NCBI RefSeq assembly: GCF_019492185.1
Contig: NZ_JAICCF010000003.1
Location: forward strand, 496,001-560,000
Direction: 5' to 3'
From: Chitinophaga rhizophila
Lineage (GTDB): Bacteria; Bacteroidota; Bacteroidia; Chitinophagales; Chitinophagaceae
Length of the DNA: 64,000 bases
Positions 27,701-36,004 of this stretch are shown here, piece by piece. Under the pieces are notes generated by a model that did no database searches, was not told where the DNA came from, and saw nothing but the letters and a program-made list of their open reading frames with translations. Both the position numbers and the translations under genes were made by a program. Every line of letters begins with the position of its first letter. Positions within the stretch are counted from its first letter, which is position 1.

Positions 27701-28216
27701 ATGAAAAAGATAATGCTGCTGCTGATTGCCGTAACAGGTTTTACAGCTACCTCAATGGCCCAGATCAATGTTAGTATCAATATAGGAAGGCAACCGGTAT
27801 GGGGGCCTGTGGGATATGACCATGTAGACTACTACTACTTGCCAGATGTAGAGTGTTATTACAGTGTACCTGAGCGGGTATATATATACAGGAATGGCAA
27901 TAGCTGGGCAAGGTCAAGGGCATTACCTCGCAGATATGCAAACTTTGATGTGTATCATGCGCACAAAGTAGTGATAAATGGAGTAGACAGGCCTTATCTG
28001 ATGCACGACAGGTATCGTAAGGAGTACTATGGCTATCGTAACAAGCATGACCAGATGGCTATCCGTGATAGCCGGGAAGCAAAGTATTATGTAAACAGAT
28101 ACCATCCGAAACACGACGAATGGAAGAAGTACCATAAAGGAAAAGAGAACCGTGGTAGAGCGGACAGGGGCAATGGGAATGGTAGAGGTAATGGTCGTGA
28201 CCGGGACAGATATTAA
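27701..28216 (+). CDS. Secreted basic protein of unknown function
   Basis: A 171-residue protein with a signal peptide (MKKIMLLLIAVTGFTATSMAQ). The mature part is rich in Tyr, Arg and His and ends in a Gly/Arg/Asp/Asn-rich tail (RGRADRGNGNGRGNGRDRDR). Similar tyrosine- and arginine-rich exported proteins occur in Chitinophagaceae, but I know no function for them. The tail looks disordered and could bind nucleic acid or polyanionic surfaces. It is monocistronic, ending at the hairpin at 28256-28286. Confidence 0.75.
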   Translation: MKKIMLLLIAVTGFTATSMAQINVSINIGRQPVWGPVGYDHVDYYYLPDVECYYSVPERVYIYRNGNSWARSRALPRRYANFDVYHAHKVVINGVDRPYLMHDRYRKEYYGYRNKHDQMAIRDSREAKYYVNRYHPKHDEWKKYHKGKENRGRADRGNGNGRGNGRDRDRY

Positions 28217-28255
28217 GCAGGACTCCCTTCTTTCAGCACCACACCTATCATGAAG

Positions 28256-28286
28256 AAGGCCGCTCCGTTTGTGACGGGGCGGCCTT
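28256..28286. terminator. Hairpin between convergent genes
   Basis: A 13-bp stem (28256-28268 with 28274-28286) with one mismatch and a short loop. It lies between the secreted basic protein gene and the convergent aminotransferase gene and can end both transcripts. Confidence 0.75.
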
Positions 28287-28318
28287 TCCTGTTTTATGTC
28301 GCTTGCCATTAAACAATC

Positions 28319-29578
28319 TTATTGCAGCTTTTCCAGCGCAGCTTTCAGCTGAGCGATCATAGCCGGAATCTCTTCTTTTACGCAGGTACCTACGCTGAGG
28401 CGATACCACGGAGAGTTTTTAGCTGCACCAAATGCATAGAACGGAACCAGTCCCAGTTTGGCTTCATTCAGGATATAGGAAGTAACTGCCGCCTGATCTT
28501 CCAGTACTGTACCGTCAGCAGTCTTTTTACCAGCCAGATCGATCTTAAGAGTCAGGTAGATAGCAGCCTGTGGCGCGATAGCTTCTACTGGGTGACCAGC
28601 TTTCTTCAGGCTATCAAATCCTTCATAGATCTTCTGTAGGCGCTCTTCTACTTCACCTTTAAACTTCTTCAGGTAAGCATTAACCTCGTCTTTGCGACGC
28701 AGGTAACGGGCAGCAGCATGTTGTTCTGCCATAGGGCTCCAGGCACCTACGTGAGACAGGATAGACTTCATTTTTGCTATCACGTGGGCAGGACCTAAAG
28801 CCCACCCAACTCTTACACCCGTAGCAGCGAAAGCCTTACTCATACCATCTATGAAGATGGTATAGTCTCTCAGCTCAGGACGCAGGGATACCGGAGTATA
28901 GTGCTGCGTCTGACCGAAGGTCAGCACCCAGTACATCTGGTCAAACATGATGTACAGAGGCTTTTCATCAGCACCACGGCTTTTGTTTTCAGCAATCACC
29001 AGGTCGCAGATTTCTTCCAGCTGTTGCTTACCGAAAGCAGTACCGGTCGGGTTCTGCGGAGAACACAGCGCCAGAAGGGTAGCTCCCTTCAGGAGAGGTT
29101 TCAGTTCGGCAGCAGTAGGCATAAAGTCGTTTTCTGGTTTAGTTTCCAGTACGACATGTTCTGCTTCAAGGAAGTGAGTATAGTGGTTATTGTTCCAGGA
29201 AGGGGTAGCATAAACCACCTTTTCTCCTCTGTCAACAATTGTTCTGAAAGTTGCATAGATAATTGGACGTCCGCCGCAGGAGATAACAATTTCTTTAGCA
29301 GGATCGTAGTTCAGGTTTTCGTGTTCGGCGATGAACTCACCAACAGATTTTCTGAGTTCAGGAATACCATCAGCGGGGGGGTAGTTGGTAAATCCTTCCT
29401 TGTAAGCCGTTATGATCTCTTCCTCAAATTCAGCCGGAATCGGGAATACCTTGGGATCAAAATCGCCAATGGTGAAATTGTAGATCTTTTCGCCCTTGGC
29501 CTGCTTCTCCTTAATCTCACCGGCCAGCTTAATAATTTCAGACCCGATCAAGGTTTCGGCTAAATGAGATAGTTTCAT
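28319..29578 (-). CDS. Class I/II pyridoxal-phosphate aminotransferase
   Basis: A 419-residue fold-type I aminotransferase of the aspartate aminotransferase branch. Seen are GGRPIIYATFRTIVDRGEKV, the substrate loop YPPADGIPELRKSVGEF, CSPQNPTG near 175, the PLP lysine in DGMSKAFAATGVRVGW near 245-260 and a C-terminal arginine in WYRLSVGT. It should use an amino acid and a 2-oxo acid; the exact pair is not fixed by sequence. It is monocistronic and divergent from dnaN. Confidence 0.92.
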   Translation of the reverse strand: MKLSHLAETLIGSEIIKLAGEIKEKQAKGEKIYNFTIGDFDPKVFPIPAEFEEEIITAYKEGFTNYPPADGIPELRKSVGEFIAEHENLNYDPAKEIVISCGGRPIIYATFRTIVDRGEKVVYATPSWNNNHYTHFLEAEHVVLETKPENDFMPTAAELKPLLKGATLLALCSPQNPTGTAFGKQQLEEICDLVIAENKSRGADEKPLYIMFDQMYWVLTFGQTQHYTPVSLRPELRDYTIFIDGMSKAFAATGVRVGWALGPAHVIAKMKSILSHVGAWSPMAEQHAAARYLRRKDEVNAYLKKFKGEVEERLQKIYEGFDSLKKAGHPVEAIAPQAAIYLTLKIDLAGKKTADGTVLEDQAAVTSYILNEAKLGLVPFYAFGAAKNSPWYRLSVGTCVKEEIPAMIAQLKAALEKLQ

Positions 29579-29929
29579 AACCCAAAAGAATTTTAGTTTT
29601 AAAAATATTTTTTTGCGCCCGCAAAGCTAAAGGATATGAACATCATTTAAAAGAAAAGGTAGATTTTTTCAAAGCATATTAATAAATCGGCCTTTTATTA
29701 AAAACAATCTAACAGAAGCCTTACTAATCATCATTTTATCTAACATTGCATTTTCCGATAATATCTGTAAATAGCACGATACTTGACAATTCTTTCTATC
29801 TTTGTCCGCATTCTTAAAAAGCCTTATTTTAGATGGGTTAACAGGATGCAGATTGCTGTCAATCGCCTCACTGCCCGTTGCGAGGGCTATTTTTTGAATC
29901 ATAGCAAATAAGTAAATACAATATATCAC
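29579..29929. other. Divergent intergenic region and dnaN leader
   Basis: 351 bases. The left 200 bases are A/T-rich with no feature I can name. The right part contains the dnaN -7 element (29797-29804) and a leader of about 120 bases with two small hairpins: GATTG/CAATC at 29851-29864, and GCCC/GGGC at 29873-29887 followed by six T. Confidence 0.6.
29797..29804 (+). promoter_or_regulatory. -7 promoter element of dnaN
   Basis: TATCTTTG matches TAnnTTTG. It predicts a transcript start near 29810 and a structured leader of about 120 bases. No TTTG at the -33 position was seen. Confidence 0.55.
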
Positions 29930-31048
29930 ATGAAGTTTATCGTTTCTTCCTCTACTTTGTTAAAACAATTGCAGCAGATCAGCGGGGTGATCAACTCGAA
30001 CACGGTGTTGCCTATATTGGAAGATTTCCTGTTCCTGATAGATAAGAACGAACTGACTGTAGTCGCTACAGATCTTGAGACTGTGATGAAGGTAAAGCTG
30101 GAGGTAGAAGCCAAAGAGAGTGGCCGTATCTGTATACCGGCAAAGATCCTGATGGATTCACTCAAAAACCTGCCTGACCAGCCGCTGACGTTTCAAATAG
30201 ATCTTAACTCATACGCGGTTGAAATCACTTCCGACAATGGTAAGTACAAGGTGATGGGAGAAAACCCTGAGAATTTCCCAAAAGAACCTGCTGCTGATGA
30301 TACTACATCATTCAACGTAACGTCTACCGCACTGGTAACGGCGATCAACAAAACACTGTTTGCAGTAAGCAACGACGATCTTCGTCCAGCTATGACAGGT
30401 GTATTTTTTGAACTGACTCCTACCAGTCTGACATTTGTAGCAACAGATGCGCACCGTCTGGTAAAATATGTAAGAACCGGAGTAGAATGCCCTAAAGCAG
30501 AAACATTCATCGTACCTAAAAAGCCGTTGAACCTGCTGAAGTCTGCATTACCTGACAATGACACAGAGATTAAAATTGCCTATAGCCAGAATCACTTCTT
30601 TGTAACACATGATGGCGCACAGATGATCTGTCGTCTGATCGATGCAAGATTCCCTGATTATAAGGTAGTTATTCCAAAAGACAATCCTTATCGCCTGACA
30701 GTGGCAAAAAGCGATTTCCAGAACGCTTTGAAACGTGTGAGCGTATTTGCCAATAAGAGCACCAACCAGGTTGCATTGAGCATCACAGGCAGCGAATTGC
30801 AGCTCTCAGCGCAGGATGTTGACTTCTCTTTTGAAGGTAATGAGCGTATGAGTTGCCAGTACACTGGTGATGATATGCAGATTGCATTCAATGCCAAGTT
30901 CCTGATCGAAATGCTGAATGCAGCAGAAGGAGATGAGATCTCTATTGAATTATCTACACCAACTAAAGCAGGTATCCTGAAACCTTCTGAAAAAGAAGAA
31001 AATGAAGATCTGCTGATGCTGGTAATGCCGCTTATGTTGAATAACTAG
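29930..31048 (+). CDS. dnaN: DNA polymerase III beta subunit (sliding clamp)
   Basis: A 372-residue clamp of normal length, with three repeated domains: MKFIVSSSTLLKQLQQISGV at the start, TATDLET-like VVATDLETVMKV near 45, FVATDAHRLVKY near 173, and a hydrophobic C terminus ending LVMPLMLNN. It encircles DNA and tethers polymerase and repair enzymes. It is not beside dnaA here, as is usual in Bacteroidota. It ends at a terminator at 31088-31118. Confidence 0.97.
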   Translation: MKFIVSSSTLLKQLQQISGVINSNTVLPILEDFLFLIDKNELTVVATDLETVMKVKLEVEAKESGRICIPAKILMDSLKNLPDQPLTFQIDLNSYAVEITSDNGKYKVMGENPENFPKEPAADDTTSFNVTSTALVTAINKTLFAVSNDDLRPAMTGVFFELTPTSLTFVATDAHRLVKYVRTGVECPKAETFIVPKKPLNLLKSALPDNDTEIKIAYSQNHFFVTHDGAQMICRLIDARFPDYKVVIPKDNPYRLTVAKSDFQNALKRVSVFANKSTNQVALSITGSELQLSAQDVDFSFEGNERMSCQYTGDDMQIAFNAKFLIEMLNAAEGDEISIELSTPTKAGILKPSEKEENEDLLMLVMPLMLNN

Positions 31049-31087
31049 ACCGGTAAGGCAACAACTAATAACTAATGTTTATCTATA

Positions 31088-31118
31088 AAGCAATCTCTCA
31101 CAAGGGGATTGCTTTTTT
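31088..31118 (+). terminator. Terminator of dnaN
   Basis: AAGCAATC (31088-31095) pairs with GATTGCTT (31107-31114) and continues into a run of six T, a classical intrinsic terminator. Confidence 0.88.
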
Positions 31119-31281
31119 CTTTGCCCCTAGCCACTTTCAAAAGAATTATTATTTGAAAAAGTCGTAAATTAATAGCTGTAAATAAGGACAGTAAGCGATT
31201 GATTTGCCCCCGTTTGATGACCACTATTTCACGTTAACTGATCACCGCATGGAACCCATCATGCAATAAACGCATTCCCGT

Positions 31282-32100
31282 ATGGAAGAATTTTTTAATA
31301 ATATTCCTCCGTTGTATCGTGCCGCTTTTCTTGTAGGCGGACTTGCACTGCTTTGGATGATAGAAGGTGTTATTCCCCGCCTGTCATTTAAAGGAGACCG
31401 GTACAGGCATGCCGGCACTAATCTTTTTTTTACGTTAACAACCGCTGTTGTTAATCTAGGCTTTGCGTTTCTGATTGTTACAGCCTCAGAATGGACGGCC
31501 AGAACGCAATTTGGCTTGTTATACACCATTGAACTTCCGGGCTGGCTGCATTGCCTGCTTGCCATTATGATGATGGACTTTATTGGCGCTTACCTGGTAC
31601 ATGTTATTCAGCATAAAATTGCCTGGATGTGGCATTTTCATAAGATACACCATATTGACACTGCAGTAGATACTACTACAGCTTTGAGACATCATCCGGT
31701 AGAGAGCATTTTCAGGGTAGTAGCACTGCTGCTGGCTATTGTTGCAATGGGCATACCTATCTGGATGGTGATGCTGTACCAAAGTGTTTCAGCATTCATG
31801 TCACAGTTTAATCACGCAAATATCCGGTTACCCAAATGGCTAGATAACATCCTTAGCATGATCATTGTATCGCCTGACATGCACAAGGTACATCATAGTC
31901 ATTACCAGCCGGAGACAGACTCTAACTACGCAAATATCTTTTCATTCTGGGACCGTCTGTTCGGCACATTCGTGAAAGTAAAAGACGTAACACGATTGCG
32001 CTACGGACTGGATGAGTATCAGGACGATCATTATCAGCAGATCGGGACACTACTGAAAGTGCCCTGGGAGCAAGCAAAACAGGAAAAAGTTATAAACTAA
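31282..32100 (+). CDS. Sterol desaturase / fatty acid hydroxylase family membrane protein
   Basis: A 272-residue membrane protein with three to four hydrophobic segments and the histidine clusters that hold the di-iron centre: HVIQH near 112-116, HFHKIHH near 123-129, RHHP near 141 and MHKVHHSH near 205-212. The family hydroxylates or desaturates fatty acyl chains, sphingoid bases or carotenoids. The substrate here is unknown; in Bacteroidota acyl or sulfonolipid chains are plausible. A small membrane-protein gene follows. Confidence 0.9.
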   Translation: MEEFFNNIPPLYRAAFLVGGLALLWMIEGVIPRLSFKGDRYRHAGTNLFFTLTTAVVNLGFAFLIVTASEWTARTQFGLLYTIELPGWLHCLLAIMMMDFIGAYLVHVIQHKIAWMWHFHKIHHIDTAVDTTTALRHHPVESIFRVVALLLAIVAMGIPIWMVMLYQSVSAFMSQFNHANIRLPKWLDNILSMIIVSPDMHKVHHSHYQPETDSNYANIFSFWDRLFGTFVKVKDVTRLRYGLDEYQDDHYQQIGTLLKVPWEQAKQEKVIN

Positions 32101-32127
32101 TTGTTATCACGTTTAATTCATCTTCAT

Positions 32128-32385
32128 ATGCAACAGCACACTACGTCCACACCAACAAAAATCGCCTGTTTCGTATCAATGTTTGCAGGCATATTCGCTG
32201 CAGTATATGCGTTTGTAGCAAGGAACCCGAATACAGCTCTTGTATTGGGTATAGCAGCTATAGTAATTGGGGGGCTCTCCGTTTTAAAAGCGCACAGAAA
32301 TATTGACGACACACAAGTTGCCACTGCCGGTGTATTTATGGCAGTAGTAGCCTGCGCAGTAGCTTTGTGGCAAATGTATAACTAG
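32128..32385 (+). CDS. Small membrane protein of unknown function
   Basis: An 85-residue protein with three predicted hydrophobic segments (IACFVSMFAGIFAAVYAFV, ALVLGIAAIVIGGLSVL and VFMAVVACAVALW). I take ATG 32128 as start rather than the in-frame TTG that abuts the upstream stop codon, because the extra nine residues add nothing recognisable. It lies 27 bases after the hydroxylase gene and is probably co-transcribed with it. No function is known to me. Confidence 0.7.
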   Translation: MQQHTTSTPTKIACFVSMFAGIFAAVYAFVARNPNTALVLGIAAIVIGGLSVLKAHRNIDDTQVATAGVFMAVVACAVALWQMYN

Positions 32386-32413
32386 TAAAGTTCATGACTA
32401 CAATAGTCCGGAA

Positions 32414-32454
32414 ACAGGTGACAGGCAGTATACGCCATACTGCTTGTTACCTGT
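32414..32454. terminator. Bidirectional hairpin between convergent genes
   Basis: An 18-bp stem (32414-32431 with 32437-32454) containing two G-T pairs, with a 5-base loop. It separates the small membrane protein gene and the convergent lipoprotein gene. T-runs are weak, so termination may be partial. Confidence 0.75.
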
Positions 32455-32472
32455 CGGCTATTTAAGCACTGG

Positions 32473-32970
32473 CTATTTCTTTTTAGCAGCTTTTTTATAT
32501 TCCTCAATATACCCCTCTGCAGCTTTGATAGGGAATAGCACTAACGAAGTATCTGTCAGCGACCTGATAAGTATAGTATCAATAACTACCGCAGAATCTT
32601 TCTGAGGGCGACCCTCTATGTGACTCCAAAAAAGTAAAGTGTCGTGAGAAACACTCCACTTATCATACACCATTGAATAAGTATTAATCGATGTAATGCC
32701 CCCGTTCTTCTTTAATTGAAAACCCTGTGTTGCTTTGTCTACACCAGGCACAGGCTGTAACCACTTGCCTAATAACTGTGCTTCGCTATACGAAATGGTG
32801 TCTGCCTTGATCGTAGTAATAGAATCTATAATAGTCTCAGGAGTGACTGTATCAGGCACATCTATCAGGCTGCTGTCTTCTACCAGAACAGTCTGGGGTG
32901 GAGGTGCAGGCTGTTGGCAAGCTGCAACTATAACAGTTGAGATTACTGACAAAAGCAGACTTTTTTTCAT
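32473..32970 (-). CDS. Lipoprotein with lipocalin-like (DUF4923-type) appearance
   Basis: A 165-residue protein with a type II signal peptide (MKKSLLLSVISTVIVAAC, lipobox cysteine at 18), a Pro/Thr/Asp-rich linker, then a compact domain beginning LLGKWLQPVPG and containing GFQLKKNGGITSINTYSMVY and KWSVSHDTLLF. This pattern resembles the small lipocalin-like domains of Bacteroidota lipoproteins. The ligand is unknown. The C terminus is lysine-rich. Confidence 0.72.
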   Translation of the reverse strand: MKKSLLLSVISTVIVAACQQPAPPPQTVLVEDSSLIDVPDTVTPETIIDSITTIKADTISYSEAQLLGKWLQPVPGVDKATQGFQLKKNGGITSINTYSMVYDKWSVSHDTLLFWSHIEGRPQKDSAVVIDTILIRSLTDTSLVLFPIKAAEGYIEEYKKAAKKK

Positions 32971-32975
32971 AGCAT

Positions 32976-32983
32976 CAAAGATA
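32976..32983 (-). promoter_or_regulatory. -7 promoter element directly before the lipoprotein start
   Basis: TATCTTTG on the minus strand ends 6 bases before the ATG at 32970. If used, transcription would begin at or next to the start codon, giving a nearly leaderless mRNA. Confidence 0.4.
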
Positions 32984-33020
32984 GGAATAGTAGTTTAACA
33001 ATTTTAACTACCTTTAAGGC

Positions 33021-33112
33021 ACTTTAGGGGTGTTTCCCGGAACAATATATAACCGGGAAGCTGAGATGAGACCCTCAGACCTGATGCAGTTCATACTGCC
33101 GTAGGAAAAAGT
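33021..33112 (+). ncRNA. TPP (thiamine pyrophosphate) riboswitch
   Basis: The THI-element core is complete: P1 ACTTT/AAAGT (33021-33025 with 33108-33112), GGGG at 33027-33030, a P3 hairpin from TTCCCGG to CCGGGAA, CTGAGATGAGA at 33061-33071, ACCCTCAGACCTGAT, GCAG/CTGC and GTAGGAAA. It lies 97 bases upstream of thiS and should shut off the thiamine operon when TPP is bound. The hairpin that follows (33114-33141) is probably part of the expression platform. Confidence 0.96.
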
Positions 33113-33113
33113 A

Positions 33114-33141
33114 CCTGACACAGTGCTCACTGTACTTCAGG
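33114..33141 (+). promoter_or_regulatory. Hairpin after the TPP aptamer (expression platform candidate)
   Basis: CCTGA/TCAGG outer and ACAGT/ACTGT inner pairings form a two-part hairpin immediately after the aptamer. It is not followed by a T-run, so control may act on translation or through an alternative pairing rather than simple termination. Confidence 0.55.
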
Positions 33142-33208
33142 GAAACAAGCTGAATGCTCCATCATTTCCATCCTTAAAGTTTATTGTTTAACTAAATTCC
33201 TTGCAAAC

Positions 33209-33412
33209 ATGGAAGTGCTTGTAAACAATAAACTTTATGCGGTGCAGCCAGGAACAACTGTTGCTGCCCTCTTACAGTTTATTCAACTCCCATCAGAAAA
33301 AGGCGTTGCAATCGCCATTAACAGCCAGGTCATACCCAAAACCTCATGGCATGATCAGACCCTGCAGACTTCAGATAAGGTCACCATCATCCATGCGACT
33401 CAGGGAGGATAA
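33209..33412 (+). CDS. thiS: Sulfur carrier protein ThiS
   Basis: A 67-residue ubiquitin-fold protein ending in the required GG (THATQGG region, C terminus QGG). Its C-terminal glycine is adenylated and turned into a thiocarboxylate that gives sulfur to the thiazole ring made by ThiG. It is the first gene after the TPP riboswitch. The adenylating enzyme ThiF is not in this operon. Confidence 0.95.
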   Translation: MEVLVNNKLYAVQPGTTVAALLQFIQLPSEKGVAIAINSQVIPKTSWHDQTLQTSDKVTIIHATQGG

Positions 33413-33563
33413 TTCCAGCTGACATATTGAATACAGAACGCTTTACAAATGGATATTACAGCCATAAGGGCCATTCTATGTCCATAAGTAACCACTATGT
33501 TCATTTGCCTGCTGTCTTAAGGATACTTCAATACTATTACTCACTGTAAATCATTGTCTGATT

Positions 33564-35393
33564 ATGCATTCCATTTCCCGTACGCCATTTCCTGGCTCCA
33601 GAAAAATTTATGTAGATGGCGTTGCCATGAGAGAGATCACGCTGACTCCTACACGCCTGCACGGTACAAAAGGAGAAGAAGTGCCCAACGCACCTGTTGT
33701 AATATATGATACCAGTGGCCCGTACACTGACCCTAATGTAGATATAGACGTACGCAAAGGCCTGCCGAGACTTAGGGAGTCCTGGATATTGGATCGCAAT
33801 GACGTGGAAAAACTTCCTGGTATCACCTCTGCATATGGCAGACAGAGACTGGACGACAACCGGCTGGACGATTTACGCTTTTCCTATCAGCACTCGCCGT
33901 TAAGAGCTAAAACAGGGCATAATGTATCACAAATGCATTATGCAAAAAAAGGGATCATTACCCGGGAAATGGAATATATCGCCACCCGTGAAAACCAATG
34001 CGTAGAAAAGCTGTTTCAGGAAAATAATGCCCTATGGCAACAACACAAAGGACAGTCCTTTGGCGCAAATACACCTGTAAAGTTTATAACACCGGAATTT
34101 GTAAGGCAGGAGGTAGCTGCCGGACGTGCAATCATTCCCAATAACATTAATCACCCGGAAAGCGAGCCCATGATCATCGGTCGTAACTTCCTGGTTAAGA
34201 TAAACGCTAATATTGGCAATTCCGCCGTTACGTCAAGTATAGAAGAAGAAGTAGAAAAAGCGGTATGGGCATGTCGCTGGGGAGCAGATACAATTATGGA
34301 TCTCAGCACCGGTAAAAATATCCATGAAACAAGGGAATGGATTATTCGTAACTCTCCTGTACCCATTGGTACTGTACCTATCTACCAGGCGCTGGAAAAG
34401 GTGAATGGAAAGGCAGAGGAACTAACCTGGGATATTTTCCGGGATACGCTTATAGAACAGGCAGAACAAGGCGTAGACTACTTCACCATCCATGCGGGTG
34501 TATTGCTGCGCTATGTACCATTAACCGCTAAACGTACGACCGGTATTGTGTCACGCGGAGGCTCGATTATGGCTAAATGGTGCCTGGCACATCATAAGGA
34601 AAACTTCCTGTATACCAACTTTGAAGAGATTTGTGACATTATGAAAGCCTATGATGTAGCTTTTTCACTTGGTGATGGACTACGGCCTGGAAGCATCGCT
34701 GATGCGAATGACGCCGCACAATTTGCAGAGCTGGAAACACTCGGGGAACTCACCCATCATGCTTGGAAACATGATATTCAAACAATGATCGAAGGACCAG
34801 GCCATGTGCCGATGCACCTTATAAAGGCCAATATGGATAAGCAACTGGAGCATTGTAAAGAAGCACCTTTTTATACGCTTGGTCCGTTAACTACAGATAT
34901 TGCTCCTGGCTACGACCACATTACATCTGCTATCGGAGCAGCTATGATCGGCTGGTTCGGTACCGCTATGCTGTGTTATGTTACGCCCAAAGAGCACCTC
35001 GGACTGCCTGATAAAGAGGACGTTAGACAGGGAGTGATTACTTATAAGATTGCTGCGCATGCTGCTGATCTGGCAAAAGGACATCCTGGTGCACAACATC
35101 GTGACAACGCATTAAGTAAGGCACGTTTTGAGTTCAGGTGGGAGGATCAATTCAACTTGTCGCTCGATCCAGAGACTGCCCGTTCCTATCATGATGAGAC
35201 CCTGCCTGCAGAAGGAGCAAAGATTGCTCACTTTTGCTCTATGTGCGGACCACATTTCTGCTCTATGAAGATTACGCAGGAAGTACGGGATTATGCCGCT
35301 ACGCAACAGATAGATGAGACACTGGCACTGGAAACTGGTATGGCAGAACAAGCAAATGCCTTCAAAGAACAGGGAGGGGCTATTTACTTCTAA
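33564..35393 (+). CDS. thiC: Phosphomethylpyrimidine synthase ThiC
   Basis: A 609-residue radical SAM enzyme that rearranges aminoimidazole ribotide to HMP phosphate. The C-terminal FCSMCGPHFCSM holds the CxxCx4C cluster ligands at about 569-576, and conserved substrate segments include ADTIMDLSTGKNIHETREWI and EGPGHVPMHLI. The length includes the usual N-terminal extension of bacterial ThiC. The stop codon overlaps the next start by one base (TAATG), so the two genes are translationally coupled. Confidence 0.98.
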   Translation: MHSISRTPFPGSRKIYVDGVAMREITLTPTRLHGTKGEEVPNAPVVIYDTSGPYTDPNVDIDVRKGLPRLRESWILDRNDVEKLPGITSAYGRQRLDDNRLDDLRFSYQHSPLRAKTGHNVSQMHYAKKGIITREMEYIATRENQCVEKLFQENNALWQQHKGQSFGANTPVKFITPEFVRQEVAAGRAIIPNNINHPESEPMIIGRNFLVKINANIGNSAVTSSIEEEVEKAVWACRWGADTIMDLSTGKNIHETREWIIRNSPVPIGTVPIYQALEKVNGKAEELTWDIFRDTLIEQAEQGVDYFTIHAGVLLRYVPLTAKRTTGIVSRGGSIMAKWCLAHHKENFLYTNFEEICDIMKAYDVAFSLGDGLRPGSIADANDAAQFAELETLGELTHHAWKHDIQTMIEGPGHVPMHLIKANMDKQLEHCKEAPFYTLGPLTTDIAPGYDHITSAIGAAMIGWFGTAMLCYVTPKEHLGLPDKEDVRQGVITYKIAAHAADLAKGHPGAQHRDNALSKARFEFRWEDQFNLSLDPETARSYHDETLPAEGAKIAHFCSMCGPHFCSMKITQEVRDYAATQQIDETLALETGMAEQANAFKEQGGAIYF

Positions 35394-36004
35394 TGATACA
35401 GATTATCACACACAGCAGTTATCTGCCGAAAGAAACCATCTATTGGCAACAGCTACTGGATGAAGGAGCCGACTGCATACTGCTGCGCAAACCCGGATGG
35501 ACAATTGCGGAGTATGAACAGCTGCTGCTGGAAGCGGATGCCACCTGTTATAATCAGCTTATTATAGCAGAACACGTTGAGCTCTGTGAGACGTATGGTT
35601 TGCAGGGAGTGCATTTCAGTGAAACCAGCAGTAGTCTTCTTCCTGTTGATAAGCTAGTGGAATACCGGCAACGGGATTGGAGACTCAGCACCAGCGTACA
35701 TACAACTGCGGCGTTACAGACCGCAAGCGCTTACTGGGATCAGTTGCTGCTGGCACCAATATTTGACAGCATATCCAAACCAGCGCATTACAGTGCTTTT
35801 AGTGAAGATTTCCAACTGTCGAAAGGCAATTACACTGGTAACGTGCTGGCGTTAGGTGGAGTCGATCATACTACAGCACGCAAAGCCCGCAATATGCAGT
35901 TTGACGGGATTGCCCTTTTGGGCGCTATCTGGCAGGAACCAGCAGCCGCGGTAAGCAGGTTCCGTCAAATTAAAGATATATGGCACAACATCGGCCCTTC
36001 GTGA
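35393..36004 (+). CDS. Thiamine phosphate synthase-family protein (TenI-like)
   Basis: A 203-residue TIM-barrel protein of the ThiE/TenI family: ILLRKPGWTIAEYEQLL near 30-46, YGLQGVHFSE near 70, and LALGGVDHTTARKARNMQFD near 155-175. Compared with the second family member in this operon (36753-37367) it lacks the clear diphosphate-binding DDRIDVA/NDH-type and GxHxGQ-type segments (GVHFSE replaces GVHVGK), which suggests TenI activity (thiazole tautomerase) rather than thiamine phosphate synthesis. That assignment is inference. It overlaps thiD by 25 bases. Confidence 0.8.
   Translation: MIQIITHSSYLPKETIYWQQLLDEGADCILLRKPGWTIAEYEQLLLEADATCYNQLIIAEHVELCETYGLQGVHFSETSSSLLPVDKLVEYRQRDWRLSTSVHTTAALQTASAYWDQLLLAPIFDSISKPAHYSAFSEDFQLSKGNYTGNVLALGGVDHTTARKARNMQFDGIALLGAIWQEPAAAVSRFRQIKDIWHNIGPS

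Noticed and set aside
27577..27780. A 67-codon minus-strand frame overlapping the start of the secreted basic protein gene
   Set aside because: It runs antisense over the signal-peptide codons of a better-supported gene.
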